Assembly: GCA_951799405.1 (NCBI GenBank)
Contig: OX637333.1
Location: 14,569,960 to 14,633,959 of the forward strand
From: Agapetus fuscipes
Taxonomy: Eukaryota; Arthropoda; Insecta; Trichoptera; Glossosomatidae
Length of the DNA stretch: 64,000 nt
Reading direction: 5' to 3'
The notes under the pieces were generated by a model, which ran no database searches, had not been told where the DNA came from, and worked only from the letters and a program-made list of their open reading frames with translations. The position numbers were made by a program, and so were the translations under genes. This document shows, in pieces, positions 46,666 through 55,570 of this stretch (its first letter is position 1; every line of letters starts with the position of its first letter).

Positions 46666-47172
46666 AGGTGACAATTAATCTTGGTATAATAAATCAAATA
46701 TGTGAGATTATGTTGGTGAAATTTTGACAGCTGTCAAACGACGCTTCCTAACTTGTCCCAACTATAGTATGCGTAGGCACGAAATCCAAATACATCGCAA
46801 AAAATTGAAGTTAGTGACCGTTTTTATTTACACAAAGATTTTTTTTAAGTGTGTTAATGTTCTTATGTCAACAAATTGTGGAATTCGGCTTTTTCAACAG
46901 TCCGTTTTCAAGGTCAACTTAAATATTATATTTTAAATACCTACAAAAAACAAAAATGAATGCTTTGAATTTATTGGTGGATGGTTCTACTCAATAGCAG
47001 TATTTCATGCGATTTTCGATCTTATTGCTGTGTAAAAACTAAAGAACAAATGAAAACAATCACGTTTAGTACTACGAGCGCGGATCCGCGTTCCGGCACT
47101 TGAGGAGTTAAACCAACAGCTTATGTGAACTCCATACCTAGTTGTTTGTTCATTGTGTTTTGATTGTTCCAG

Positions 47173-47395
47173 AGCAGAGACGGTCCGGTCAGCCCTGGAC
47201 GTGATATCGGCGTGCTGCGTGGCCCCGCGCGCCCAGCTGCTGCTCTGTGAGAAGGTGGACATGCCTGATGACGGTCCTCAAGTGGGCGTCAACATCGTGC
47301 TGGCCGCCGCAGAGGGGGAAATAGTACCAGACGCCGATGTGCAGAAGGCAGCACTCAATGTCATCGTCAACTGTGTGTGCTCACCGGTCCATAGA
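47173..47395 (+). CDS. DCAF1: DCAF1/VprBP (mahjong) next internal exon
   Basis: Acceptor TTGTTCCAG ends at 47172 and donor GTAAGC begins at 47396. After completing the split Arg codon it encodes AETVRSALDVISACCVAPRA, QLLLCEKVDMPDD, VGVNIVLAAAEGEIV and VQKAALNVIVNCVCSPVHR. The ETVRSALDV, AEGEI and ALNVIVNCVC blocks are the strongest match to DCAF1 that I recall. GC content is much higher than in the flanks. Together with 18216-18376 it defines the host gene. The next exon is not recognisable up to 64000. Confidence 0.8.
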
Positions 47396-48194
47396 GTAAG
47401 CTATAATTTCTCTATCATTAATGCCCTTCCAACATGTATAATATCCCTTTGCTATCACCCATAGTGAATAAAAAACTGAATAAAAATCAAATATGTTTTC
47501 TAGTTCACAGCGCTGATATCATGTCTCATTTTTTTATTGTTTACCTATTATCGTGTTTCCTGGCACGTTTATTACTATGGGAAAAAACAGAGTCTTTCGT
47601 GTATAAAAAATAAATTATCAAAACAAATTTGTATTTGCTTGGAGAGTAAAATTTATGAGCGGCTTTATCTTCACATTAACCCTTTGGCTGCGGCTGGCAT
47701 GCATAGATGTCATGACGTAACTTGTATACAGTGCGGCTGGCATCTATACATGTCATCAAAGTTTAAAGCTTTCCCTGACATCGGTGTTCAAATTTTTGAA
47801 ACTTTTTTGTTGCTTACATTATAGGACTACACTAATAAAAGCTCATATTATACATATTTTGAAAATATTCTTTCTCAAATATTTCGTCAGAACAGATCGA
47901 TCTCTCGTCCCGCGCGTGTGTACGTTTATAAAGAAAACCCAGGCAAGTATACTCAGTGCCGGTTGTAGCACTACCAGCGCCCTGGGCGAGATTTTTTAGG
48001 GCCCCCCCCTCCCCCCCACACCTATTCGCCATTCGAAAATTCAAATTCATACGAAAAAAAGGAATGTAGTAACCATTTATTAAAAAAATATATGACAATA
48101 CAGTTGACCGCTAATCAAATGGTGGAAAATATAAGCTTAGAGAGGGGATTTATGTCCAAAAAACTATTTTGAAAAATAATACATTTTTTAATAC
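47396..48194 (+). other. DCAF1: start of the following DCAF1 intron
   Basis: A TTAACCCTTTGGCTGC string at 47680 resembles the end of a piggyBac-type or similar element, but no second end was matched. The segment ends at the LTR retrotransposon. No exon was recognised. Confidence 0.45.
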
Positions 48195-48198
48195 ATAT

Positions 48199-48471
48199 TG
48201 TAACAATTATATTAAAGAAGGACACGCCTGAGCACAAGGCCAGGCTGGAGGGGGTAACGATAGGCTGGCGCGAGCAGTCTTGCAAAGCACGCACACAGAG
48301 CAAGATCTAGTTACTAGGGCGACCAATATGGTTTAAAATAACTGTAATCTGTACGAAATAAATAAGTGTGTTAAAATAAATCTATTGTAAGAAAGTCTGT
48401 GTAAATAAACTGTATGGCTAACTTGTGTTGAACTTGTGTTTTAATTAAGGACCCTCGGAAGAAACGTAACA
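48199..48471 (+). repeat. 5' LTR of the gypsy element
   Basis: TGTAACAATT...CGTAACA, 273 bp. AATAAA-type signals occur in its second half (GAAATAAATAAG and GTAAATAAACTG). No clear TATA box; insect LTRs often use initiator promoters. Confidence 0.95.
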
Positions 48472-48473
48472 AA

Positions 48474-48490
48474 TGGTGTCGGTGTGAAGT
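48474..48490 (+). promoter_or_regulatory. primer binding site
   Basis: TGGTGTCGGTGTGAAG begins two bases after the LTR. TGG at the start is the complement of a tRNA CCA end. Which tRNA primes was not determined. Confidence 0.7.
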
Positions 48491-48893
48491 TTAAAACCAA
48501 GTACTTAACCAAGTACCAAAAAAACTGTGCTTGAGATTATTAAAACAAAATCTGAATTGACAATGTTTTAAATATTAAAATATTTCGGGGACATTATGAA
48601 ACTTGTAATTATTGTGCGTAACTAACTACCTAGGTACCTACAACATTCGCGAATTCAAAATTATTATTGACTATTATTATGTACCTACGCTGTTGTTACT
48701 GACAGCCGAAGTGATATTGTGTTTGAAGCAGGTAGGTACCTACTTGTGCAAAACACTTTTGAAATAAAAATAAATTATTATTGTAAACAGTGAAAGAATT
48801 ACAAAAACCCATATAGTTCGGCATTCCATTTAAATTTTGTTGTTTTCGTAAATAAATAAAAAAAAAAAAAATACAAATAAATTGAAGTGAAAC

Positions 48894-50231
48894 ATGGCCC
48901 AGTATATTGCCGTGTTGGACTTAAAAGTTTGTGAGCTAAAGGATGAGCTCATTGAACGCGACCTTGAAAGCACTGGCAACAAAAATGCCTTGCAGGCGAG
49001 GCTTATGGAAGCCCTGGAGAAAAATGGAGAAGACCCGAACGCCTTTGTTTTATTATCGGGAAAGAATCGGGGCTTTGACGAGCTTAATCTCAGCATCATC
49101 GAGAGCTCCAAAAGTTTGAAGGAAGAGATGGCCGAGAGCTCCAAAAGTTTGAAGGAAGAGATGGCCGAGAGCTCCAAAAGTTTAAAGGAAGAGATGGCCG
49201 ACAATTCCAGAACCCTGGAAGAGAAGCTGGGGACCCTTAAAAATGAGATGGCTGACAACTCTAAAGCCCTTGAGGCTCTGGCAGAGAATATGGCGGAGAG
49301 CAACAAAAATCTCAAGGAGGAACTGAGTGGTTTGATGGCGCAGAACTTGACCAGTCTCGAAGAAAAGCTCGATGAGAAGATTTCTGAAGGTTCCCGAGCG
49401 GTGATGGAAATTGAGGCACGTGTTGCAAGCCTTGAAAACCGTCTTCGTGCCGCCGTGAGTAGTGAAAAGCCTTTGCCGGATGATAAAACACGGCATGAAC
49501 TTAACGAAGACACCGTGACTGGTAAAACCATTCCTACAAAACATGATTTACCAACTTTCGATGGGAAGTCATCCTGGGAATGGTACATGACCCTATTCGA
49601 AACGGCAGCTATGTTGGGAAATTGGTCTCCACAGAGCAAGGCGTCCATGCTCAGCCTGTCACTTAGAGGAGATGCTCTGCGTGTGCTGCAGTCCATTCCT
49701 TTGGAAAACCGAGGGAATTATTTGGAGCTGAAGCAGCGCCTAGACATGCGCTTTGGGCACAAGTACCTGGAACAACTTTACAAATCCCAGCTAAATACCA
49801 GAGTACAGACAGCAAAGGAAAGTCTTCAAGAATTCGAGATGGACATTGCCCGACTAGTGAGAGATGCATACCCCTCAGCCCCTGACGACATTTATGAGAG
49901 TCTGGCCGTGGACAAATTCCTCAATGGACTGCATGAATGGGAGACACAACAAGCGGTGAAACTGGCCCACCCAAAGACACTTAATGAGGCTTTAACCCAA
50001 GCATTGGAGTTTGAGGCCATCAAACAATCGATCAGAGGACATGTCAAAGTACGCGGTGTTGATGCAGAAGAAGCCAAGCCACCTTCGATTGAAGAACTAA
50101 TCGGAAAGGTGTTGGAACGGCTAAGGCCCAGGAGGCGAGGAGTACGCTGCTGGAACTGCGGCCAACTGGGTCATCTGAGCATCAAATGTCCAAAACCCCA
50201 GAAACCCAAACCACAAGTCTCGGAAAACTAG
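48894..50231 (+). CDS. gag: Gag with SAP-like domain, coiled coil and CCHC zinc knuckle
   Basis: 445 residues from ATG at 48894. Residues ~10-45 (LKVCELKDELIERDLESTG, then LQARLMEALEKNG) fit the SAP fold, a DNA-binding helix pair. Residues ~70-185 are a coiled coil with three 11-residue repeats ESSKSLKEEMA (exact 33-bp units at 49101-49199). A Gag capsid-like region follows, with W(E)WYMTLFETAAMLGNW and YLEQLYKSQLNTRVQ. Near the C-terminus CWNCGQLGHLSIKC is a CCHC knuckle for RNA binding. The frame is intact. The protein should form the particle core and package the RNA. It overlaps pol, which lies in the -1 frame. Confidence 0.93.
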   Translation: MAQYIAVLDLKVCELKDELIERDLESTGNKNALQARLMEALEKNGEDPNAFVLLSGKNRGFDELNLSIIESSKSLKEEMAESSKSLKEEMAESSKSLKEEMADNSRTLEEKLGTLKNEMADNSKALEALAENMAESNKNLKEELSGLMAQNLTSLEEKLDEKISEGSRAVMEIEARVASLENRLRAAVSSEKPLPDDKTRHELNEDTVTGKTIPTKHDLPTFDGKSSWEWYMTLFETAAMLGNWSPQSKASMLSLSLRGDALRVLQSIPLENRGNYLELKQRLDMRFGHKYLEQLYKSQLNTRVQTAKESLQEFEMDIARLVRDAYPSAPDDIYESLAVDKFLNGLHEWETQQAVKLAHPKTLNEALTQALEFEAIKQSIRGHVKVRGVDAEEAKPPSIEELIGKVLERLRPRRRGVRCWNCGQLGHLSIKCPKPQKPKPQVSEN

Positions 50232-53200
50232 AAAGGGTTGATGGGAAGGGGCAACTGTTGACCCGCGTTGGAGAGGCCCGGAAATCTGCTGCTATTGTCG
50301 CAACCTTGAAAGGTCGAGCTAGCAGCATCTTCATTAATGGCATGATAGATGGAAGGAATTGTGAACTACTGGTGGACACAGGAGCAACCAGGACGATTGT
50401 AAGACCAGACATAGCGACAAAGCAGAAGCAAATTTTACCAACAAGATGGTCTTTGCGTACAGCAACGGGAGAGTCAGCTCGAGTACACGGGGAGACGCTG
50501 GCAACCTTCCAGATTGGCAGCATGACTATCGAACATCGAACCTTGATGGCCAATATTGAAGAAGAAGTTATTATTGGGATGGATATGCTCACTAGACTTG
50601 GATGTAATCTGGACCTGAAGAAAGGGACCATAATTATTGGGAACGAAGAGATCATTATCCAAAAACGCAATGACATGGCCACTCGAGTAGTCGTAGCAGA
50701 GACTACAGAATTGAAAAAAAACTCCGAGATGATAGTACCAGCACGTTTTGACTCCAAGTGTGCAGAAGGACAGATTATTATGATGGAACCCGAGAAGATT
50801 GGCAAGATTGCAAAAGGAGTTCTAGTTGCCAGCGCAGTAATCCGCACACAAAAGATAGTCCCAATACGGGTGATGAACATAAATGATTATCCTATTACAA
50901 TACACGAAGGCAGCACCCTGGGTAATTGCGTGATAATGATGTCCATTGTACGGAACGTGAAGAGTTCGAGCTACCAGGAAGGAAAGTTGCCTGGCCGATT
51001 AGATGAACTCACTCAGAGAGCTTGCCGAGAGCTTCCCGAAGAGGATGAATGGAAAGTAAAAAATCTTCTTTGCCGATATCAAGACATCTTTGAGGATTCC
51101 AACGGACCGTTGGGAAGAACCAAAATTGTACGACACTGCATTGACACTGGAGACTCAAGGCCAATTCGACAGGCACCGCGAAGGCTACCCTTTGCCAAGC
51201 GCGAGGAAGCAGACACAATTATCCAAGACATGCAACGGGACGGCATCATCGAACCATCAAACAGCCCGTGGACATCACCAGTTGTGTTAGTCAAAAAAAA
51301 AGATGGAACGACAAGGTTTTGCGTTGACTATCGTCAGCTCAATGATGTCACAAAGAAAGACAGCTACCCTTTGCCCAGAATAGACGACACTTTGGACACT
51401 TTGACAGGATGTGAGATCTTCTCAACTCTCGATTTGAAGAGTGGATATTGGCAGGTGGAATTGAATCCAAAGGATAAAGAGAAAACTGCCTTTTCGACAG
51501 GTTCTGGACTCTGGCAATTTACCGTTATGCCATTTGGGCTGTGCAATGCACCTGCTACGTTTGAACGCCTGATGGAAAGCGTGCTACGTGGATTATCCTG
51601 GGAAAAATGTCTAGTATATTTGGATGACATCATTATTCTTGGAAAAACTTTTGATGACCAGCTGAAGAATCTGGAACAGGTATTTCTAAAATTGCAACAA
51701 GCCGGGCTAAAGCTCAATCCAAAGAAATGTAACCTTTTTCAAAAACAAGTGAGCTATCTGGGGCACATAGTATCCGGAAAAGGGGTAGCAGTTGACCCAG
51801 AAAAGACTAGAGCTGTCAAAGACTGGCCGGTCCCGAGGGACAAGCATGAGGTCAGAAGCTTCCTGGGATTGTGTACCTACTACCGTCGATTTGTGCCAAG
51901 GTTTGCAGACATTTCTAAGCCATTGACTCGTCTCACCGAGGAGAAAAACAGCTTTGTATGGACAAATGACTGCCAACAGGCATTTGAAGAACTAAAAAAA
52001 CGTCTTACTAGTGCGCCAATCTTGAGTTACCCCAGATATGAAGGGCAATTCATCCTAGACACAGATGCCAGTAATGTCGGTATTGGGGGAGTTCTTTCCC
52101 AAATTCAGGATGGCCAAGAGACAGTGCTTGGATACTTCAGCAAAGTACTATCAAAACCAGAGCGGAACTATTGCGTCACTAGAAGAGAACTCCTGGCTGT
52201 GGTTAAATCAGTGGAACATTTCCGGAAGTACCTTTATGGAAGGAAATTCTTGTTGCGGACAGACCATGCCGCTCTGATGTGGTTGTTGAAATTCAAAAAC
52301 CCTGAGGGTCAAGTAGCCAGGTGGATGGAGAGACTCCAAGAATATGATTTTGATGCTGTACATCGAGCAGGAATTATCCATCATAATGCCGACGCTTTGT
52401 CAAGAAGGCCTTGTCACGAAGACTGCAGACATTGCAGCAGAGTGGACACAAAGGCTGCTATAGTAAGCCGGACGACAGTCACGAGCGAGGATTGGAGAGA
52501 AGAAGAAATGAGGCAGGACCAAGAGAACGACCCAGAGCTGAAGTATCTAATACAATGGGTGCGAGAAAAACAAAGGCCAACCTGGGAACAAGTCGCCCCG
52601 TTATCACCAACCGTCAAATCGTATTGGGCTCAGTGGAACTCCATACAACTGGAAAATGGGAAACTTAAACGAGCAATTGAAAACGAAGACGGTACAGTGA
52701 AGAAACTTCAGTTACTGGTACCAAAAGTGCGAGTCGCTGAAATCTTGAAGCTACTGCATGATGGGACGTCCGGTGGACACTTAGGAGTGAAAAAGACTCT
52801 GGAGAAACTGAGGGATCGGTTCTACTGGGTGAACTGCAAGGAAAATGTAAAAGATTGGTGCCGGAAATGCGTGACATGTGCCACAGCTAATGGACCCTTA
52901 AGAAAGAAGAGAGCCCCCATGCGCCAGTACAATGTTGGGAGCCCATTTGAAAGGATCGCTATTGACATCGCTGGTCCATACCCGACTACCGAAGATGGCA
53001 ACAAGTACATTCTGGTGGCCATGGACTATTTCAGTAAATGGGTAGAAGCATACGCTTTACCCAACCAAGAAGCCGTTACGGTAGCAGAAGCGCTGGTGAC
53101 CCAACTGATAAGCCGATTTGGAGTACCACTGGAACTGCACTCTGATCAAGGGCGGAACTTTGAGGCCACAGTATTCCAGCAAATGTGCGACTTGCTGGGG

Positions 53201-54028
53201 ATCAAGAAGACGAGAACCACAGCCCTGCATCCACAGTCTGATGGGATGGTAGAAAGGATGAACCGGACGGTTGGGAGATATTTGGCAAAGCATGTGTCAA
53301 GTCATCAGAGGGACTGGGACCGACATCTTCCCCTATTTCTTTTGGCTTATAGGTCTGCAGTTCACGAAACTACTGGCCAAACACCTGGGAGCATTCTTTT
53401 TGGGCGAGAACTGCGACTGCCATGTGACCTGAAGTTTGGGTGCCGACCGACTGAGGATCTTGCAGGAGAGGACTACGTCTCGGATCTCCGCAGGCGACTA
53501 AATGGTGCCCACGAGCAAGTGCGAGCAAACATCCGTGAGGCAAGTGGTCGGATGAAAGAGCGATACGACATCCGGGCTGAGGATGGTGGATACCAAGCTG
53601 GGGATTTAGTATGGCTGTTTGACCCAAAAAGGCGCCGAGGATACTCTCCAAAACTACAACGCTCATGGGATGGGCCGTATGAGGTCGTAAAACGCATCAA
53701 TGACATCATCTACAAGATAAGGAAAGAGCCAAGCGGAAAACCACGGATTGTCATTTTAACCGCCTCACACCATATCTGGGAAACAACCACGATGACAGCC
53801 CGGAGCAAAGAGCACGAAGGTGTGCCGGATTTAAGGGAGCAGCCACTTTTGATGATTTTTGGGTTGAAGCACAAGATGGGCGAAAAATTCGGCATGACAT
53901 TACCAAAGAAGTCCAACAGGATCTCTTTGCTGTACCATCTAACTACGCCATGGCTTGTTGCACGGCTGAAGACCTGGACATGTCTCGCGGGGTTGCTGGA
54001 GCATTCCGTAATAAGTTCGGCAAGGTAA
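50186..54028 (+). CDS. pol: Pol: protease, reverse transcriptase, RNase H, integrase
   Basis: The frame is -1 relative to gag and overlaps it by at least 46 bases, so expression by -1 frameshifting is likely. GGAAAAC just before the gag stop is the closest thing to a slippery site I see. Protease active site LLVDTGAT (residue 64), RT with FCVDYRQLND and YLDDIII (from residue 478), RNase H with LDTDASNVGIGG (about 625), integrase zinc region (GHLGVKK...CRKCVTC), then DIAGPYPT, LHSDQGRNFE and HPQSDGMVERMN. The C-terminal domain has YSPKLQRSWDGPYEVVKR. From about 53750 the annotated frame is probably not the true one: the conserved end of integrase (HFNRLTPYLG) appears in the -1 frame. Confidence 0.93.
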   Translation: MSKTPETQTTSLGKLERVDGKGQLLTRVGEARKSAAIVATLKGRASSIFINGMIDGRNCELLVDTGATRTIVRPDIATKQKQILPTRWSLRTATGESARVHGETLATFQIGSMTIEHRTLMANIEEEVIIGMDMLTRLGCNLDLKKGTIIIGNEEIIIQKRNDMATRVVVAETTELKKNSEMIVPARFDSKCAEGQIIMMEPEKIGKIAKGVLVASAVIRTQKIVPIRVMNINDYPITIHEGSTLGNCVIMMSIVRNVKSSSYQEGKLPGRLDELTQRACRELPEEDEWKVKNLLCRYQDIFEDSNGPLGRTKIVRHCIDTGDSRPIRQAPRRLPFAKREEADTIIQDMQRDGIIEPSNSPWTSPVVLVKKKDGTTRFCVDYRQLNDVTKKDSYPLPRIDDTLDTLTGCEIFSTLDLKSGYWQVELNPKDKEKTAFSTGSGLWQFTVMPFGLCNAPATFERLMESVLRGLSWEKCLVYLDDIIILGKTFDDQLKNLEQVFLKLQQAGLKLNPKKCNLFQKQVSYLGHIVSGKGVAVDPEKTRAVKDWPVPRDKHEVRSFLGLCTYYRRFVPRFADISKPLTRLTEEKNSFVWTNDCQQAFEELKKRLTSAPILSYPRYEGQFILDTDASNVGIGGVLSQIQDGQETVLGYFSKVLSKPERNYCVTRRELLAVVKSVEHFRKYLYGRKFLLRTDHAALMWLLKFKNPEGQVARWMERLQEYDFDAVHRAGIIHHNADALSRRPCHEDCRHCSRVDTKAAIVSRTTVTSEDWREEEMRQDQENDPELKYLIQWVREKQRPTWEQVAPLSPTVKSYWAQWNSIQLENGKLKRAIENEDGTVKKLQLLVPKVRVAEILKLLHDGTSGGHLGVKKTLEKLRDRFYWVNCKENVKDWCRKCVTCATANGPLRKKRAPMRQYNVGSPFERIAIDIAGPYPTTEDGNKYILVAMDYFSKWVEAYALPNQEAVTVAEALVTQLISRFGVPLELHSDQGRNFEATVFQQMCDLLGIKKTRTTALHPQSDGMVERMNRTVGRYLAKHVSSHQRDWDRHLPLFLLAYRSAVHETTGQTPGSILFGRELRLPCDLKFGCRPTEDLAGEDYVSDLRRRLNGAHEQVRANIREASGRMKERYDIRAEDGGYQAGDLVWLFDPKRRRGYSPKLQRSWDGPYEVVKRINDIIYKIRKEPSGKPRIVILTASHHIWETTTMTARSKEHEGVPDLREQPLLMIFGLKHKMGEKFGMTLPKKSNRISLLYHLTTPWLVARLKTWTCLAGLLEHSVISSAR

Positions 54029-54453
54029 CAACACCGGTGGAGTCGGGGCCTATTGCAGGGAGAGCATTACGACTACCTGGTGAAGAGCGTCACGCATACT
54101 GCCTGGTGACAAGGATGACAGTTTCGGAGAAGACTGGTTATCAAGACCTGTGGGACAGCCTCGTGCATCTACGGGACCAACTGATGCAAGCCGGCATTTC
54201 CAAGCTGGCCGTACCAAAGATGGGTGGTGGACCAGCAGGACGAGACTGGAGGATCATCAGGAACATAATGGAAACAGTCTTCGAAAATACTGGCATCGAA
54301 ATCCTGGTGTGCTGCGAGCAGCTGCAGAGAAGACACCCAGACGACCGGACGGTGGATTGTTACTTCTTCTCTAGAGCCGGATGCAGTCGAGGGACATCTT
54401 GCAGATACCGGCATGCTCCAGGTTCAAGACTGTTCCGGGACGGAACAGCCTAA
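53752..54453 (+). CDS. macro domain + CCCH zinc finger continuing Pol in the -1 frame
   Basis: The frame is open from 53704 and meaningful from 53752, where HFNRLTPYLG (usual integrase end) is followed by a linker, a macro domain (about 53880-54325) and a zinc finger. Macro landmarks: QQDLFAVPSNYAMACC, DMSRGVAGAFRNKFG, YCLVT, KLAVPKMGGGPAGRDW and a GIEILVCCEQ strand, closest to OARD1/TARG1-type ADP-ribose hydrolases. The finger is C-x7-C-x5-C-x3-H (54358-54414). The first ATG (53950, 167 residues) would cut off the DLF strand, so the module is likelier made as a Pol extension than separately. In this copy a one-base indel or a second -1 frameshift separates it from pol. Role is inferred: binding or reversing ADP-ribosylation. 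Confidence 0.8.
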   Translation, partial: HFNRLTPYLGNNHDDSPEQRARRCAGFKGAATFDDFWVEAQDGRKIRHDITKEVQQDLFAVPSNYAMACCTAEDLDMSRGVAGAFRNKFGKVTTPVESGPIAGRALRLPGEERHAYCLVTRMTVSEKTGYQDLWDSLVHLRDQLMQAGISKLAVPKMGGGPAGRDWRIIRNIMETVFENTGIEILVCCEQLQRRHPDDRTVDCYFFSRAGCSRGTSCRYRHAPGSRLFRDGTA

Positions 54454-54464
54454 GGAGGGGGCAA
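54452..54464 (+). promoter_or_regulatory. polypurine tract
   Basis: AAGGAGGGGGCAA directly before the 3' LTR, overlapping the TAA stop of the last frame. It would prime plus-strand DNA synthesis. Confidence 0.85.
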
Positions 54465-54737
54465 TGTAACAATTATATTAAAGAAGGACACGCCTGAGCA
54501 CAAGGCCAGGCTGGAGGGGGTAACGATAGGCTGGCGCGAGCAGTCTTGCAAAGCACGCACACAGAGCAAGATCTAGTTACTAGGGCGACCAATATGGTTT
54601 AAAATAACTGTAATCTGTACGAAATAAATAAGTGTGTTAAAATAAATCTATTGTAAGAAAGTCTGTGTAAATAAACTGTATGGCTAACTTGTGTTGAACT
54701 TGTGTTTTAATTAAGGACCCTCGGAAGAAACGTAACA
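54465..54737 (+). repeat. 3' LTR of the gypsy element
   Basis: 273 bp and, on reading, identical to 48199-48471. Followed by ATAT. Confidence 0.95.
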
Positions 54738-54741
54738 ATAT

Positions 54742-55570
54742 CATCAAAAATAAGAAATGGACAAAAATGAAAATTTGACGAAAGTACAAAAAATGAAACT
54801 ATAAAAAAATGTACGAATGTGGAATAATTTTAAATTCAATATTTAGAAAGCACAAATTAAAAAAAATAATGGAAAATACAGAAATAGTCTTACAACATAA
54901 AAATTGAAGAAAAAAAAAAATTAAATCTAAAATTTAACAAAGAAAAATTAAAAAAGAAAATTAAACCGAAAACGAAAAAAAAATTCTAGACAGAAAAGTA
55001 TTAACTTTAAAAAAAAAAGTATAATAGGAATGTAAAAAAAGAAAATAAAAATATGAAAAAACTAAAAATAGAAAGAGTTTAATATTGTATTCAAAAATGA
55101 AAAAAAAAAATTCAAAAGACAATAAAAAATTACACATTTAAAAATTAAAAACTATACATAGAACAAATCGTGAAACCAAAAACTGAAAAAAACACATTAA
55201 AAAATAATTAAACAACAAAAATTTGAAAACTTAGAATGACAGAAAAAAATAACGCATATTAAAATTAAAAATTATTGCATAAAGCAAACCATGTTATCAA
55301 ATATTGAAAAAAACATATAAAAAAAATTAAACAACAAAAAATTGAAAACTAAGTGACAGAAAAAAATTAAAACATAAAAATAGAGAAAAAAAGAAAATGA
55401 AAAGACAAAAAAAAAACACATTTCAAAATAAAAAAAACTATTGCATAGAACAAACCATGAAATCAGAAACTGAAAAAAACATATTAAAAAAAAAACTAAA
55501 ATATAAAATTTGAAAAAAATAAGAAAATGGAAAGAATATAAAATTTAAAAACGTGTACATTTATAAAAAA
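54742..55570. repeat. A-rich region with ~125-bp diverged tandem repeats
   Basis: Poly-A-rich on the plus strand. At least three units share TGCATA(G/A)A(A/G)CAAACC(A)TG, CTGAAAAAAACATATTAAA and AACAACAAAAATTTGAAAAC. No coding potential. Confidence 0.7.

Larger units (their letters stand above)
18377..47172 (+). other. DCAF1: 28.8-kb DCAF1 intron filled with mobile DNA
   Basis: The donor GTAAAT at 18377 and acceptor GATTGTTCCAG ending at 47172 define a phase-2 intron (AG at the exon end, A at the next start, completing an Arg codon). Nested inside are LINE, SINE, Penelope and foldback copies, a minisatellite and a PIF/Harbinger transposase gene with its partner. The exact pairing of donor and acceptor assumes no undetected small exon in between. 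Confidence 0.7.
48195..54741 (+). mobile_element. complete Ty3/gypsy retrotransposon with macro-domain module
   Basis: Two 273-bp LTRs (48199-48471 and 54465-54737) look identical base for base and are flanked by a 4-bp target duplication ATAT (48195-48198, 54738-54741). Inside are a primer binding site, gag (48894-50231), pol (50186 to about 53750), and a -1-frame continuation with macro domain and CCCH finger ending at 54453, then a polypurine tract. No env-like ORF is present. Identical LTRs mean a recent insertion. It lies in the sense direction of the host gene, in a DCAF1 intron. Confidence 0.95.

Noticed and set aside
47680..47770. piggyBac-like end TTAACCCTTTGGCTGC
   Set aside because: A loosely similar inverted string exists only at 57700, beyond other elements; no transposase seen.
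50182..50880. Minus-strand frames opposite gag and pol (also 48830-49696)
   Set aside because: Antisense shadows of intact retrotransposon ORFs with no independent signals.
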